Below, in pieces: positions 12,901 to 14,201 of a stretch of 14,201 nucleotides of DNA. The position numbers and the translations under genes are program-made. The DNA is from an uncultured Collinsella sp. (GTDB taxonomy: Bacteria; Actinomycetota; Coriobacteriia; Coriobacteriales; Coriobacteriaceae): the NCBI GenBank assembly GCA_958349325.1, contig CATWCP010000023.1, forward strand, positions 1-14,201. Direction: 5' to 3'. Numbering within the stretch: position 1 is the first letter of the stretch; each line of letters opens with the position of its first letter. Below the pieces are notes generated by a model, which saw only the letters and a list, made by a program, of their open reading frames with translations, did not search any database and had not been told where the DNA came from.

Positions 12901-14201
12901 CTAAACCTCCATGACGACCGGGATAATCATCGGACGGGTGCGCGTACGGCTCCAGATAAAGTTAGAGAGCGAATCGCGCACGGCCTTACGAATAGCATCG
13001 GAACCGCTGCTCGTAAAGCTGAACTTGCCCTTCTCGATCGTCTTCATGATGGACGCGGAGGCATCCTCGGAGAACTGGTCGTCGATGGCAAACGAGACGC
13101 CGCGGCCCGAAAACTCGATGGCCTCGATCTTCTTGTGCTTGAGCGAGACGATGGCAACAGCGGTAACCATACCGTCATTGGCGAGCTTCTGACGATCGCG
13201 CAGGACGATGGGGTCGGTATCGCCGATACGCAGGCCGTCGACGTAGACGACGCCGGACTCGACGGGCGTACCACGCTTGACGATACCACCGCGCATCTCG
13301 AGCGTGTCGCCGTTATCGAGGATAAAGATATGATCGTCCTTGATGCTCATCTTGCGGGCCAGCTGGGCATGGGCGCGCAGATGCACGGCCTCACCGTGAA
13401 CCGGCATAAAGTACGTGGGCTTGGCCATGGCCATCAGGAGCTTAAGCTCCTCCTGGCTGCCGTGGCCCGAGACGTGGACAAGAGCGCGGTTCTTATCCCA
13501 CACGTCGCAGCCGAGCTTGGCCAGGCTGTTGACGACCTGCTGGACGGCTTTCTCGTTGCCGGGAACAGGAGTTGCCGAGAGGATGACGGTATCGCCCTCG
13601 TGGATAGAGAGCGTCTTGTGCTCGCCATTGGCCATGCGGGACAGGGCCGACAGCGGCTCGCCCTGCGAACCGGTGCACATGACGACGATCTTGTCGTCGG
13701 GCAGGTTATCGATATCGAAGGCATCGATGATATCGGCATCGTCGATGTTGAGGTAGCCCAGCTCGCGCGCGACGCGGGTGTTGGTGAGCATGGAGCGACC
13801 GGTCACAACGACCTTACGGCCGCACTTGCGGGCGGCATCGCAGATCTGCTGCAAACGATGGATGTGGCTCGAGAACGAAGCGACGAACACGCGACCCGGG
13901 GCGTTCTTGATGGCGTGCAGCAAGTTGGGACCGACCTCGGCCTCGGACTTGGTAAAGCCGGGTACCGTGGCATTGGTGGAGTCGGACAGCAACAGGTCGA
14001 TGCCCTGCTTGGCAAAGCGGCTGATAGCGGCATAGTCGGGCGTGACGCCGTCGATGGGGGTCTGGTCGAGCTTAAAGTCGCCGGTGTGCATAACGGTGCC
14101 CTGATTGGTGCGAATGAACACGCCCAGAGCGCCGGGGATGGAGTGCGTCATCGAGAAGAAGTCGAGCGAGATACCGCCAAGGTTGACATGGCTGCCGCCC
14201 T
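12901..14201 (-). CDS. rnj: Ribonuclease J (5' end outside window)
   Basis: RNase J is a metallo-beta-lactamase/beta-CASP nuclease with 5'-to-3' exonuclease and endonuclease activity on RNA. The 432 residues visible are the C-terminal three quarters or so; the frame is open from the window edge and an internal ATG at 14151 is not the true start. Family motifs seen: MTHSIPGALG and HTGDFKLDQTP of the lactamase core, the beta-CASP segment VFVASFSSHIHRLQQICD, SGHGSQEELKLLMAM and the metal/phosphate-binding MPVHGEAVHLRAHA. The N-terminal HxHxDH motif would be upstream, outside the window. Downstream, ftsK starts one base after its TAG stop. RNase J next to ftsK is also the order in Bacillus (rnjB near spoIIIE). 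Confidence 0.96.
   Translation of the reverse strand, partial: GGSHVNLGGISLDFFSMTHSIPGALGVFIRTNQGTVMHTGDFKLDQTPIDGVTPDYAAISRFAKQGIDLLLSDSTNATVPGFTKSEAEVGPNLLHAIKNAPGRVFVASFSSHIHRLQQICDAARKCGRKVVVTGRSMLTNTRVARELGYLNIDDADIIDAFDIDNLPDDKIVVMCTGSQGEPLSALSRMANGEHKTLSIHEGDTVILSATPVPGNEKAVQQVVNSLAKLGCDVWDKNRALVHVSGHGSQEELKLLMAMAKPTYFMPVHGEAVHLRAHAQLARKMSIKDDHIFILDNGDTLEMRGGIVKRGTPVESGVVYVDGLRIGDTDPIVLRDRQKLANDGMVTAVAIVSLKHKKIEAIEFSGRGVSFAIDDQFSEDASASIMKTIEKGKFSFTSSGSDAIRKAVRDSLSNFIWSRTRTRPMIIPVVMEV

Overview
All thirteen recognisable genes lie on the minus strand, so transcription runs from high to low coordinates. The window is a dense, GC-rich housekeeping segment from a bacterial chromosome. Protein sequences and gene order suggest a Gram-positive of the class Coriobacteriia (Actinomycetota), with Collinsella or a close relative as my best guess. 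That assignment is inference from protein style (short PncC-type CinA, RNase J plus RNase Y, SpoVS) and not from a marker-gene comparison. No mobile element, CRISPR array, tRNA or rRNA was seen.

Layout, in transcription order. Block 1 (14201 to 5517) is tightly packed and probably one operon: rnj (RNase J, 5' end outside the window), ftsK/spoIIIE DNA translocase, a rodZ-like membrane HTH protein, a yajQ-family protein, rimO, pgsA and pncC (CinA C-terminal domain only). Gaps run from a 1-base overlap to 26 bases, and the block ends in a strong hairpin at 5486-5509. Block 2 (5402 to 3407) is recA-recX. It has its own promoter, whose -35/-10 spacer holds a perfect LexA-type box, and a set of 11-bp tandem repeats further upstream. 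Block 3 (3344 to 1) starts with a near-consensus promoter and a roughly 160-nt structured leader, followed by rny (RNase Y), a GHKL-type ATPase of unknown function, spoVS and the first 18 codons of miaB.

How the genes fit together: the segment joins RNA decay (RNase J, RNase Y), chromosome segregation and cell shape (FtsK, RodZ-like), translation-related methylthiolation (RimO, MiaB), phospholipid synthesis (PgsA), NAD salvage (PncC) and recombination/SOS (RecA, RecX). From memory, the same neighbourhood order (rnj, ftsK, rodZ-like or rimO, pgsA, cinA, recA, rny, spoVS, miaB) is well known in Bacillus and Clostridium. The GHKL ATPase occupies the place that ymdB holds in Bacillus.

I found no clear new defence or mobile system. 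The points most worth a second look are the GHKL ATPase coupled to rny, the 11-bp repeats upstream of the SOS-controlled recA promoter, the very long Arg/Gly-rich cytoplasmic region of the RodZ-like protein, and the structured rny leader. No gene-free stretch exceeds 300 bases. The two longest gaps (5260-5516 and 3150-3406, 257 bases each) both hold regulatory elements.
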